Positions 1 to 5,927 of a DNA stretch of 8,200 nt are shown here, in pieces. The translations under genes and the position numbers were made by a program. This DNA is from Kangiellaceae bacterium. Lineage in GTDB: Bacteria > Pseudomonadota > Gammaproteobacteria > Enterobacterales > Kangiellaceae. The stretch covers positions 1 through 8,200 of the forward strand of contig JAUUYO010000156.1 of assembly GCA_030590405.1 (NCBI GenBank), in the 5' to 3' direction. Position 1 is the first letter of the stretch. Every line of letters starts with the position of its first letter. The notes under the pieces were generated by a model that was given only the letters and a program-made list of their open reading frames with translations, was not told the origin of the DNA and made no database searches.

Positions 1-185
1 ACCCCGTCCATAAAGATGGTTTCAAACAATGCGTTAGCTTTTTCTGATTCGCTGACCGATTTTTCAACCACTTGCTGTTGATTTTGCGAAACAGCTGTCT
101 CGGTTTGATTATTTTCTTGTTGATTACAACTGGCGATCGCAGCTGAAAGGGCAGTGATTAATAATAGATTGGCTGTTTGACGCAT
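1..185 (-). CDS. Lipoprotein, N-terminal part (possibly DUF885 family), runs off left edge
   Basis: The frame opens with ATG at 185-183 and continues past position 1, giving 61 codons. The first 20 residues form a lipoprotein signal peptide: Arg2, a hydrophobic stretch (residues 7-18), then a lipobox Ile-Ala-Ser-Cys with the lipidated cysteine at residue 20. A polar Gln/Asn/Glu-rich linker follows (21-45), then the start of a folded domain containing SESEKANALFETIFMDG. GGAG lies 5 bases before the ATG, which supports this start. The protein should be exported and anchored in a membrane. The sequence after the linker resembles the beginning of gammaproteobacterial DUF885 lipoproteins, a family related to metallocarboxypeptidases; this is a memory-based match on a short fragment, so family and function stay tentative. 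It has the same orientation as the sarcosine operon, but a probable terminator and more than 400 bases separate them, so it is most likely a separate unit. Confidence 0.75.
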   Translation of the reverse strand, partial: MRQTANLLLITALSAAIASCNQQENNQTETAVSQNQQQVVEKSVSESEKANALFETIFMDG

Positions 186-205
186 TGTGGCTCCAGAGCT
201 TTATT

Positions 206-233
206 TAGCGATAGGAATTTTTATAAATGAACA
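206..233 (-). promoter_or_regulatory. Candidate sigma-70 promoter of the lipoprotein gene
   Basis: Reading the minus strand, GTGACT is followed after 16 bases by TATAAA, about 25 to 30 bases upstream of the lipoprotein ATG. Both hexamers are recognisable sigma-70-like boxes. A second, weaker pair (TTCAAG, 18 bases, TAAAGT) lies slightly further upstream. The region is AT-rich, so chance matches are easy, and no transcript start can be read from sequence alone. Confidence 0.3.
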
Positions 234-318
234 AAATAGCCAGTCACTTTAGCATAAAAACGCACACAACTTGAATGATTGCTGAACCTGTCAGCTCAGC
301 AAATTGTAAGATTTTGTC

Positions 319-588
319 TTACCCCCCGTCGCGAACAATGCTTGATAAATCCCATACAACGCGATTTTTCTCAGTCCTGCACAAACAGGACTTTTTCAAT
401 ATAACCTTGCCAGGTTTCTGAGAGATGCCATATTTTTCAATATGTTTATAATCTTCCAGTTTTAGCAGTCCTGAACTGGCCAGTTTTTCAGAAACAAAAT
501 GAAAAAAAACCTTCGATAAGAACAGTATTAGGACGCTACTCTTTTGTTCATATTTGAAATCACTTAGGGAAAGTTCATTAAGAGCAAA
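319..588 (-). pseudogene. Start-less open frame, possible gene remnant
   Basis: After an in-frame TGA at 591-589, the minus-strand frame reads through 89 codons to TAA at 321-319 without interruption. The translation looks rather protein-like: an amphipathic or hydrophobic stretch (SSVLILFLSKVFFHFVSEKL) followed by a charged segment (LLKLEDYKHIEKYGISQKPG). There is no ATG or GTG in frame, the only TTG codons lie far downstream, and no ribosome binding site is placed to use them. The best reading is the tail of a decayed gene whose front part has been lost; the alternative is a chance opening in AT-rich sequence. The plus-strand terminator hairpin lies inside it, which argues against a living gene. 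I recognise no family. Confidence 0.22.
373..398 (+). terminator. Rho-independent terminator hairpin on the plus strand
   Basis: A perfect 7-base-pair stem, AGTCCTG (373-379) and CAGGACT (386-392), encloses a 6-base loop CACAAA and is followed directly by a T-run. On the minus strand the same stem is followed by GAGAAAAATC with no U-run, so termination should act only on rightward transcripts. No rightward gene is visible upstream within the window. It may end an unrecognised small RNA, or stop antisense transcription from entering the sarcosine operon from its 3' end. Confidence 0.6.
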
Positions 589-592
589 TCAT

Positions 593-627
593 AAAAATCT
601 CGCTCAGATAAGCTGCTCGGGATTTTT
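593..627 (-). terminator. Probable terminator of the sox operon
   Basis: An imperfect hairpin begins 16 bases after the stop codon of the last operon gene. The outer stem is 7 base pairs (AAAAATC with GATTTTT, 593-599 and 621-627). Inside it are 2 further pairs, a 2x2 internal loop, 3 more pairs and a 5-base loop. The arm ends in a T-run on both strands, so it could work in either direction. The internal mismatches make it weaker than the hairpin at 373-392. Confidence 0.45.
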
Positions 628-642
628 AATAGTTATTTCGAA

Positions 643-1986
643 TTAACTCCAGGGAAACGGGCTGTTAGACACCGGGTGTAATTTACCTTCAGCGTAGCGT
701 GAGAATCGGAAGGGTTCTAACAATATTGAAGTGTCACCACAAATGTCTTCAGCAACTAACTTGCCTACACCTAACATTTTATACCCATGGTTTGAATCTG
801 CTATCAAATAGCAATTATCTCTGACCTTATCAAATACCGGGAAACTATCTGGAGTAAAAGCGCCAATTCCACCTGAAGGTTCAGCTTTGTAAAATTCCAT
901 TTGACCGGAAAAGCGCTTTTGACAATGCGCTAATGCTGAGACCCACATATGTGAAAAGTCGGTACCTACAATAAACTCTGGTGATTCAGAGCCATAAGGG
1001 TCAACGGCAACGGAATCTGCATCTTTATCGACGATGAATGGTGCTGCTCCCCCTTGTATCCCGCCAAAATGGAAATCGGGTTTATAATAAATCCCCCACA
1101 TTTCATCGGTGATCAAAGAGCCATCAAAATCAGAATATAAGGGAGCATTGCTATCGACGTGAATAACTGGCGGCATTGTACCATCATTGGCCACCTGTAA
1201 TTTTGGATCAACGCCCAGGGTACCTTCCTGCAAAGACCAGTAAACCCACATAGGAACATTATGACTCACCTTACCGGTATCGGGGTTTTTAATACTGATA
1301 GTCTTAGGCATTTCTAACATATCCCAAAACTGTTTAACCCAGGGTCCAGCGCCAATCACCACATAATCGGTTGCAATCTCGCCCCGATCGGTTTCTACCG
1401 ATAAGATCGTCCCCTGATTATCCTGTTTAAAACCGGTTACGGTCACGCCACTCATTATTCGCACACCTTCAGCCTCAACTTTATCCGCCAGACCATACAT
1501 GGCTTTGGTGTTATTAGCGTATCCACCAGGCATTTCGTGAAGCACCGAGGTTATCCCCTGAGCTTGCCAGTCACTAAATATATTTTGCATATAATTTGTA
1601 CAATCTTTTTCACCTTCGATAAAGGTTGATTGATAATCGATAGCTTGCTGTTGCTTGTGAATTGATGCAACATCTTGATGCATACTTTCACAACTGATCT
1701 GCATATATCCGACAGGGTGATAGCTGTAACTTTGCGGGTCGCTCTCCCAAACCTTAACACTATGCGCCATTAGCTCTCGCATGGCCGGTTGAAAATAATT
1801 ATTACGGATCACGCCACAGGCGATCCCGGTTGCACCTGCGGAAATTCCGGATTTGTCGAGGATCAATATATCACTTCCCGATCCTTTTCCTTTCGCTTTT
1901 AATTCTAACGCAAGATGATAAGCAGTACTCAGGCCATGAATGCCTGCACCTACAATGACGTATTTTGAATGAGTTGGAAATGCCAT
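643..1986 (-). CDS. FAD-dependent oxidoreductase, DAO family, SoxB-like, substrate unknown
   Basis: This 447-residue protein is the last gene of the sarcosine oxidase operon, starting 13 bases after soxG with GGAG 8 bases before its ATG. An N-terminal Rossmann dinucleotide-binding motif is clear (VIVGAGIHGLS, residues 10-20, Gly13, Gly15, Gly18), followed by the DAO-family segment SAGATGIACGVIRNNY (49-64), which parallels GGGNVGRNTTIIRSNY in the SoxB of the same operon. VVIGAGPWV (209-217) is the second conserved FAD region, and SNHGYKMLGVGKLVAEDI (398-415) is a typical C-terminal FAD-contacting end. It has no signal peptide or membrane segment, so it should act in the cytoplasm. The position matching the SoxB covalent-FMN histidine is Asn159, so only non-covalent FAD is expected. 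The family oxidises secondary or tertiary amines and amino acids; dimethylglycine or another N-methylated compound is a plausible substrate from context, but this is inference. Without an attached folate domain it would release formaldehyde if it is a demethylase. Confidence 0.88.
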   Translation of the reverse strand: MAFPTHSKYVIVGAGIHGLSTAYHLALELKAKGKGSGSDILILDKSGISAGATGIACGVIRNNYFQPAMRELMAHSVKVWESDPQSYSYHPVGYMQISCESMHQDVASIHKQQQAIDYQSTFIEGEKDCTNYMQNIFSDWQAQGITSVLHEMPGGYANNTKAMYGLADKVEAEGVRIMSGVTVTGFKQDNQGTILSVETDRGEIATDYVVIGAGPWVKQFWDMLEMPKTISIKNPDTGKVSHNVPMWVYWSLQEGTLGVDPKLQVANDGTMPPVIHVDSNAPLYSDFDGSLITDEMWGIYYKPDFHFGGIQGGAAPFIVDKDADSVAVDPYGSESPEFIVGTDFSHMWVSALAHCQKRFSGQMEFYKAEPSGGIGAFTPDSFPVFDKVRDNCYLIADSNHGYKMLGVGKLVAEDICGDTSILLEPFRFSRYAEGKLHPVSNSPFPWS

Positions 1987-1999
1987 GTTCTGTTCTCCG

Positions 2000-2575
2000 T
2001 TAGGAAATATTTTCTATTGATTGAGTAATTGCGTGTAAAAATGATCTTGCTGATGATCTCGGTGACATCAGTAAAAAATTATTTTCTTGTTGATGAAAAA
2101 TAATCACCGCTAAATGCTCCATTGCGGTTCGACTAACCGAGCCTTCAGGAAACGATTCTGGATGTAAATCGATAGGGCAAATTCGCTCAAGTGCTGTGCG
2201 AGATAATTCTCCACTGACGTTTAGCATGACCCAACTATCTGATTGGTCACATAAATATGAAACATCATTAATTTTTGTTTTCAAATATTCAACGGCTTGA
2301 TCGTCTTTGTAATCAAACAAAATAAAATACTGCTCGGTTTGCATTGCAAGGATTTGAGTATTATCAACCTCTGAATACTTTGATTGACCTACCGCTGGAA
2401 TATTGGCTTTAAAAGCGGACAAAAATGCTTGCTCAACCGACTCACGAGCATCGTTTGGGATAGCCAACGAGACTAATGCGCGATGAGTGACTTCTCGAAC
2501 GCTAACCCCTTTATAGTCAAGGGTAAAATTTTGAAGCGCTGGTTCCGCCGTTAGTTTGAAACTTGCGTTACTCAT
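2000..2575 (-). CDS. soxG: Sarcosine oxidase, gamma subunit
   Basis: The small folate-domain-like subunit of heterotetrameric sarcosine oxidase, 191 residues from the chosen start. In the known enzyme gamma resembles the aminomethyltransferase (GcvT) fold and packs in the complex without binding flavin. Here the segments REVTHRALVSLAIP, DSWVMLNVSGELSR, ERICPIDLHPESFPEG and SVSRTAMEHLAVIIF follow the usual SoxG pattern of a folate-domain-like protein ending in a short C-terminal helix. I chose ATG at 2575-2573 because it follows the soxA stop codon by one base (TGA T ATG), the normal arrangement for coupled subunits. An in-frame ATG at 2638 would add 21 residues that overlap soxA by 62 bases and do not look like a SoxG N-terminus. 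The strongest ribosome-binding sequence (AAGGAG) lies 18 bases before the chosen ATG and sits in a small hairpin. Family assignment rests mainly on operon position plus moderate similarity, as gamma is the least conserved subunit. Confidence 0.87.
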   Translation of the reverse strand: MSNASFKLTAEPALQNFTLDYKGVSVREVTHRALVSLAIPNDARESVEQAFLSAFKANIPAVGQSKYSEVDNTQILAMQTEQYFILFDYKDDQAVEYLKTKINDVSYLCDQSDSWVMLNVSGELSRTALERICPIDLHPESFPEGSVSRTAMEHLAVIIFHQQENNFLLMSPRSSARSFLHAITQSIENIS

Positions 2576-2604
2576 ATCAGGCACGGAGACGCTCTCCTTT
2601 TGGG
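2573..2604 (-). promoter_or_regulatory. soxA/soxG junction with hairpin over the Shine-Dalgarno sequence
   Basis: On the minus strand the end of soxA contains AAGGAG followed by a small perfect hairpin GGAGA-GCG-TCTCC (2597-2585) and then the TGATATG stop/start junction. The GGAG of the presumed ribosome binding site lies in the 5' arm. It is 18 bases from the soxG ATG, too far for normal use unless the hairpin shortens the distance, or unless ribosomes terminating on soxA simply restart. This fits translational coupling that keeps alpha and gamma in equal amounts. Confidence 0.35.
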
Positions 2605-5543
2605 TCAATAAAATGGGATGATACAATTTCAACTTCAAGCAGGTTACCTTGTAATGGATTGCAGGCTAAAACAATTTCCCCCATTCGGTTATGCCCATTT
2701 TTTATAAATCCTATGCCGACGGAATGATTGAGAGAGGGTGAAAAGGTCACCGAACTCATCCAGCCTTCATCATTTTTAGTTTCTACAGAACGACCTTTTG
2801 ATACAAAATGTGAGCCTGCGTTGAGTACTTTAGTCCGGTCAACGGGTATAAAACCCACCAGTCGAATTGAATCATCAGTATTCATTGCAGTTCGCTCAGA
2901 TAACATATTGCCAATGCTGTCTTTTTTCTTCGACACCATACGCCCCATTCCAAGATTAAGAGCCGTTGTTTGGCCAGTTAATTCATTGCCAGCAGCGTGA
3001 CCTTTTTCGATCCGCATAACACCTAACGCTTCGGTTCCATAACTAGTCACATCAAACTCTTCACCAGCCTCAATTAGCGCTTCCATCAAGCTGTTACCAT
3101 AACGGGTAGCGACTGCAATTTCGTAAGCAAGTTCGCCTGAAAATGAAATCCGAAATAAGCGGGCAGGGGTACCTCCGGCAACGGTTATATTTCTACATCC
3201 CATAAATGGAAAAGCCTCGTTGCTAATATCAAACTCTGGATCGACTATTTTTTGTAGAAGTTTTCGAGAGTTGGGGCCCGCCACTGCATATTGTGCAAAC
3301 TGCTCGGTAGCGGAAATAAAATGAACGTCTAAATCTGGCCACAAACATTGGCGACAAAATTCAAGATGTCTAAATACGCTCACGGCATTGGCTGTTGTGG
3401 TTGTCATTAAATAATGATTATCGCTGAGCCTGGCAGTTGTTCCATCGTCCATCGCGATACCATCTTCTCTTAACATTAAGCCGTATCGAACCATGTTAAC
3501 TTTTAGCGTCGCAAGAGTATTACAGTAAATGCGGTTTAAAAACTCGCCTGCATCTTTGCCTTGAATATCAATTTTTCCTAAGGTACTCACGTCACAAATA
3601 CCAACGGAGTTTCGAGTTTGAGTGACTTCGCGGTTGACGGACTCTTGCCAATGATTTTCACCCTCTTTGGTAAACCATTGAGCGCGCAGCCAGGTGCCAG
3701 TTTCCACAAATTCAGCACCGGCTTTTTTTGCCCATTGATGACTGGGTGTAAGGCGAGCCGGGCGAAATGACTTACCTCTGGATCGACCCGCATAAGCGGC
3801 AATTGAAACGGGGGTATATGGCGGCCGAAAAATAGTCGTGCCAATTTCCGGGATTGTTTTTCCAAGATTTTCCGCCATCACTGCCATGGCAGAAACATTA
3901 CAGGTTTTACCTTGATCCGTCGCCATGCCTAATGTGGTATATCGTTTAACATGCTCAACTGAGACAAAGCCTTCCTGTTGAGCGAGTCTGACATCTTTAG
4001 TGGTAACATCATTTTGGAAATCTAACCAACTGCGCTTAGTCTTCCCTTTGTCTTTAACAAACCAGAAAGCCGAATTGTTAGTGGATTCTCCTTCAGCGAT
4101 AGCGCAAGCTTCAATTTTTCCCTTGTGTCCCAGTTCATCTGAAATTGATCTTGCGGCGTTATGACCGCTGGATAATGCTGATGAAAGGTCAAGCTTTCCG
4201 TTCGCCGCGCCAGCCACTATCATGCCGGGAGGTAACTCGCCACCAGCAACAAATGCTAACAATTCCTCTTGCCAGACAGGTCGGCCTCGGTGATGGCAGC
4301 TTAACTGCACATTAGGGTTCCAGCCTCCGGAAACTGCGAGGCAATCGGTTCTAATTTGTTTACCATTGGATAATTGTATTGATTTAAGGGCATGACGGCC
4401 TTGCGTATCAACCACCTGAGCGCCCATTTCGATAGCCGCTCCGGGAATATCTGCAATCGGTTTGATCTCTCGGGTATCGACAACCGTTTTAACCTGAACC
4501 CCTTTTGCCACAAGATCGCTTGCGGTTCGCCATCCATCATCATTATTGGTGAAAATGCTGACATTTTGCCCGGCGGCAACATCCCAACGATTTGCATAAC
4601 TCCTGACTGCTCCAGCCAGCATAATACCTGGTCTATCGTTATTGGCAAATGCTATGGGTCTTTCAGTCGCCCCGGCACTTAAAATGGCTCGTTTTGAATA
4701 AATTCGCCATAAAATTTGCCTGGGTTTATTACCACTGGAAGTGAGATGATCGGTTTTTCGTTCAAGTGCACTATAAATGCCATGATCATAAGCACCTAAA
4801 ACTGTAGTACGCTTAAGTAAACGCACATTTTGCATCGATGATAATTGCGCCAGAGTTGATTTAACCCAGTCGCTGCCATGCATTTTAGCAATATGAAAGG
4901 TTTCGCTATTTATACGTCCTCCCATTTCAAAATCTTCATCGGCTAATATCACCCGACTGCCCGCTTGAGCGGAAGCTAAGGCTGCGGCCAGTCCAGCGGG
5001 TCCAGCGCCGATTATTAGCACATCACAATGTAAAAAACCTTTATCGTATTGGTCTGGATCTTCATCGCCTGACAACTCGCCTAAACCGGCGGAAGAACGA
5101 ATAATGGGTTCATAAAATTTTTCCCAAAACGCTTTTGGCCACATAAAGGTTTTATAGTAAAAACCAGCCGTCAAAAAATTGCTAAAGAGATCGTTTACGG
5201 CCATTAAATCGTGTTTTAGCGATCCCAGATGGTTTTGACTAAAGGCCTCCAAACCATCAAACAGTTCAGCCACTGTAGCGCGCACGTTAGGTTCCTGATA
5301 AGCGCCTTTTCTTAAACACATAAGTGCATTAGGCTCTTCTGAACCCGCAGAAAAAATTCCGCGAGGTCGATGATACTTGAACGAACGAGCCACCAGTTTT
5401 TGCCCATTAGCCAGCAATGCCGAGGCCAATGTATCACCAGGATGACCTTTAAATATTTGGCCATTAAAGTGAAAACTCATCGTTTTGTCACGGTTGATCA
5501 GCGGACTATTATTAGCGCTACTGATACGAAAATTTTGATTCAT
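2577..5543 (-). CDS. soxA: Sarcosine oxidase, alpha subunit
   Basis: The large subunit of heterotetrameric sarcosine oxidase (988 residues, the normal size). In the known enzyme it binds NAD and tetrahydrofolate and moves the methyl group of sarcosine to folate as 5,10-methylene-tetrahydrofolate. Domains in order: an N-terminal ferredoxin-like domain (about 20-95, FHFNGQIFKGHPGDTL) with a single cysteine, hence no iron-sulfur cluster; a Rossmann domain (173-195, Gly179, Gly181, Gly184 in IIGAGPAGL) with the conserved GATERPIAF (291-299); the conserved YTTLGMATDQGKTCN (535-549); and a GcvT-like folate-binding C-terminal domain from about 600 to the end (RNSVGICDVSTLGKI, RISFSGELAYEI, GTEALGVMRIEKGH). 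A GTG at 5555, 3 bases after the soxD stop, gives a product 4 residues longer. Neither start has a good Shine-Dalgarno sequence, so I took the ATG. Translation probably depends on coupling to soxD. Confidence 0.96.
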   Translation of the reverse strand: MNQNFRISSANNSPLINRDKTMSFHFNGQIFKGHPGDTLASALLANGQKLVARSFKYHRPRGIFSAGSEEPNALMCLRKGAYQEPNVRATVAELFDGLEAFSQNHLGSLKHDLMAVNDLFSNFLTAGFYYKTFMWPKAFWEKFYEPIIRSSAGLGELSGDEDPDQYDKGFLHCDVLIIGAGPAGLAAALASAQAGSRVILADEDFEMGGRINSETFHIAKMHGSDWVKSTLAQLSSMQNVRLLKRTTVLGAYDHGIYSALERKTDHLTSSGNKPRQILWRIYSKRAILSAGATERPIAFANNDRPGIMLAGAVRSYANRWDVAAGQNVSIFTNNDDGWRTASDLVAKGVQVKTVVDTREIKPIADIPGAAIEMGAQVVDTQGRHALKSIQLSNGKQIRTDCLAVSGGWNPNVQLSCHHRGRPVWQEELLAFVAGGELPPGMIVAGAANGKLDLSSALSSGHNAARSISDELGHKGKIEACAIAEGESTNNSAFWFVKDKGKTKRSWLDFQNDVTTKDVRLAQQEGFVSVEHVKRYTTLGMATDQGKTCNVSAMAVMAENLGKTIPEIGTTIFRPPYTPVSIAAYAGRSRGKSFRPARLTPSHQWAKKAGAEFVETGTWLRAQWFTKEGENHWQESVNREVTQTRNSVGICDVSTLGKIDIQGKDAGEFLNRIYCNTLATLKVNMVRYGLMLREDGIAMDDGTTARLSDNHYLMTTTTANAVSVFRHLEFCRQCLWPDLDVHFISATEQFAQYAVAGPNSRKLLQKIVDPEFDISNEAFPFMGCRNITVAGGTPARLFRISFSGELAYEIAVATRYGNSLMEALIEAGEEFDVTSYGTEALGVMRIEKGHAAGNELTGQTTALNLGMGRMVSKKKDSIGNMLSERTAMNTDDSIRLVGFIPVDRTKVLNAGSHFVSKGRSVETKNDEGWMSSVTFSPSLNHSVGIGFIKNGHNRMGEIVLACNPLQGNLLEVEIVSSHFIDPKGERLRA

Positions 5544-5558
5544 TGTATTCGGCACTCG

Positions 5559-5870
5559 CTATTTTTCACGCAATGTTTTAAGCGCGACATCTTTAGCCAT
5601 CTGGACCTGACTGATGTTATGAGTGGTTGTATTGCGTGTTACCACTAACCATGAGCGATCCCCTTGCTCGTGATACCATAATTCTTGATGTTCACCGGCT
5701 GGATTATTTCTAAGATATAAATAATCGTGATATTGCTTTATTGTCTCTTCAGTTTTAACCAGATCTGCTTCTTCACCTTTCCATTGAGGTCTATTCATCA
5801 AACTGGCATCACCTAAGTAAACAAACTCTGAAGAGTCGCGAGGGCCGAGGAGAGGGTGGTTTATAATCAT
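5559..5870 (-). CDS. soxD: Sarcosine oxidase, delta subunit (variant without full zinc site)
   Basis: The small delta subunit of heterotetrameric sarcosine oxidase, 103 residues, close to the family's usual length of about 90-100. It sits between soxB and soxA as in other sox operons. The core LYLRNNPAGEHQELWYHEQGDRSWLVV (about 51-77) is the recognisable SoxD signature (canonical: FxRxNPKGxHxExWxHxxGCxxWF). Classical delta subunits bind structural zinc through Cys6, Cys9, His59 and Cys63. Here the matching positions are His5, Leu8, His67 and Asp71, so both N-terminal cysteines and the last cysteine are gone. The N-terminus NHPLLGPRDSSEF instead resembles the CPLNGPRxxSEF type of SoxD. The ATG at 5870 is preceded by AAGAGA about 10 bases upstream. 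The 57-base gap after soxB is the widest in the operon. The role should be structural, holding beta and alpha together. Confidence 0.9.
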   Translation of the reverse strand: MIINHPLLGPRDSSEFVYLGDASLMNRPQWKGEEADLVKTEETIKQYHDYLYLRNNPAGEHQELWYHEQGDRSWLVVTRNTTTHNISQVQMAKDVALKTLREK

Positions 5871-5927
5871 CGTTTGATATCTCTTTTGTATTAACTGCGA
5901 GCTGGTTGCTAACCTGGTATTGCCAAC

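Larger units (their letters stand above)
186..642. other. Intergenic region with several hairpins and no convincing gene
   Basis: These 457 bases separate the end of the sarcosine operon from the lipoprotein gene, both transcribed leftward. They contain inverted repeats at 279-302 and 306-322, a strong plus-strand terminator hairpin at 373-392, a 12-base palindrome at 474-485, and an imperfect hairpin at 593-627 placed as the operon terminator. One minus-strand frame (588 to 319) stays open for about 90 codons without an ATG, GTG or usable TTG near its beginning. I see no tRNA, no riboswitch that I recognise, and no insertion-sequence ends. Confidence 0.6.

Noticed and set aside
373..392. The 373-392 hairpin as the terminator of the leftward sox operon
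   Set aside because: On the minus strand the stem is followed by GAGAAAAATC without a U-run, so it should not terminate leftward transcripts; the hairpin at 593-627 fits better.
186..642. Riboswitch, tRNA or CRISPR in the intergenic region
   Set aside because: No recognisable glycine, folate or other riboswitch core, no cloverleaf and no spaced repeats were found by eye.
1551..1760. Minus-strand open frame inside the DAO-family gene
   Set aside because: It overlaps an intact oxidoreductase in another frame and is not preceded by a usable start region.
2000..2638. Longer SoxG start at 2638
   Set aside because: It would overlap soxA by 62 bases and add residues unlike a SoxG N-terminus; the ATG at 2575 directly after the soxA stop is the simpler choice, though not proven.
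2728..3000. Plus-strand open frame of 90 codons
   Set aside because: Antisense shadow of the folate domain of soxA; low-complexity translation.
3587..3865. Minus-strand open frame of 92 codons inside soxA
   Set aside because: It lies wholly inside the well-conserved alpha subunit in another frame and its product has no recognisable pattern.
4301..4682. Open frames on both strands (about 4301-4648 minus and 4392-4682 plus) inside soxA
   Set aside because: Both are out-of-frame shadows of a full-length conserved gene, with no ribosome binding site or family match.
5370..5648. Plus-strand open frame across the soxA/soxD junction
   Set aside because: It is antisense to two clearly functional subunit genes and its translation has no family-like features.
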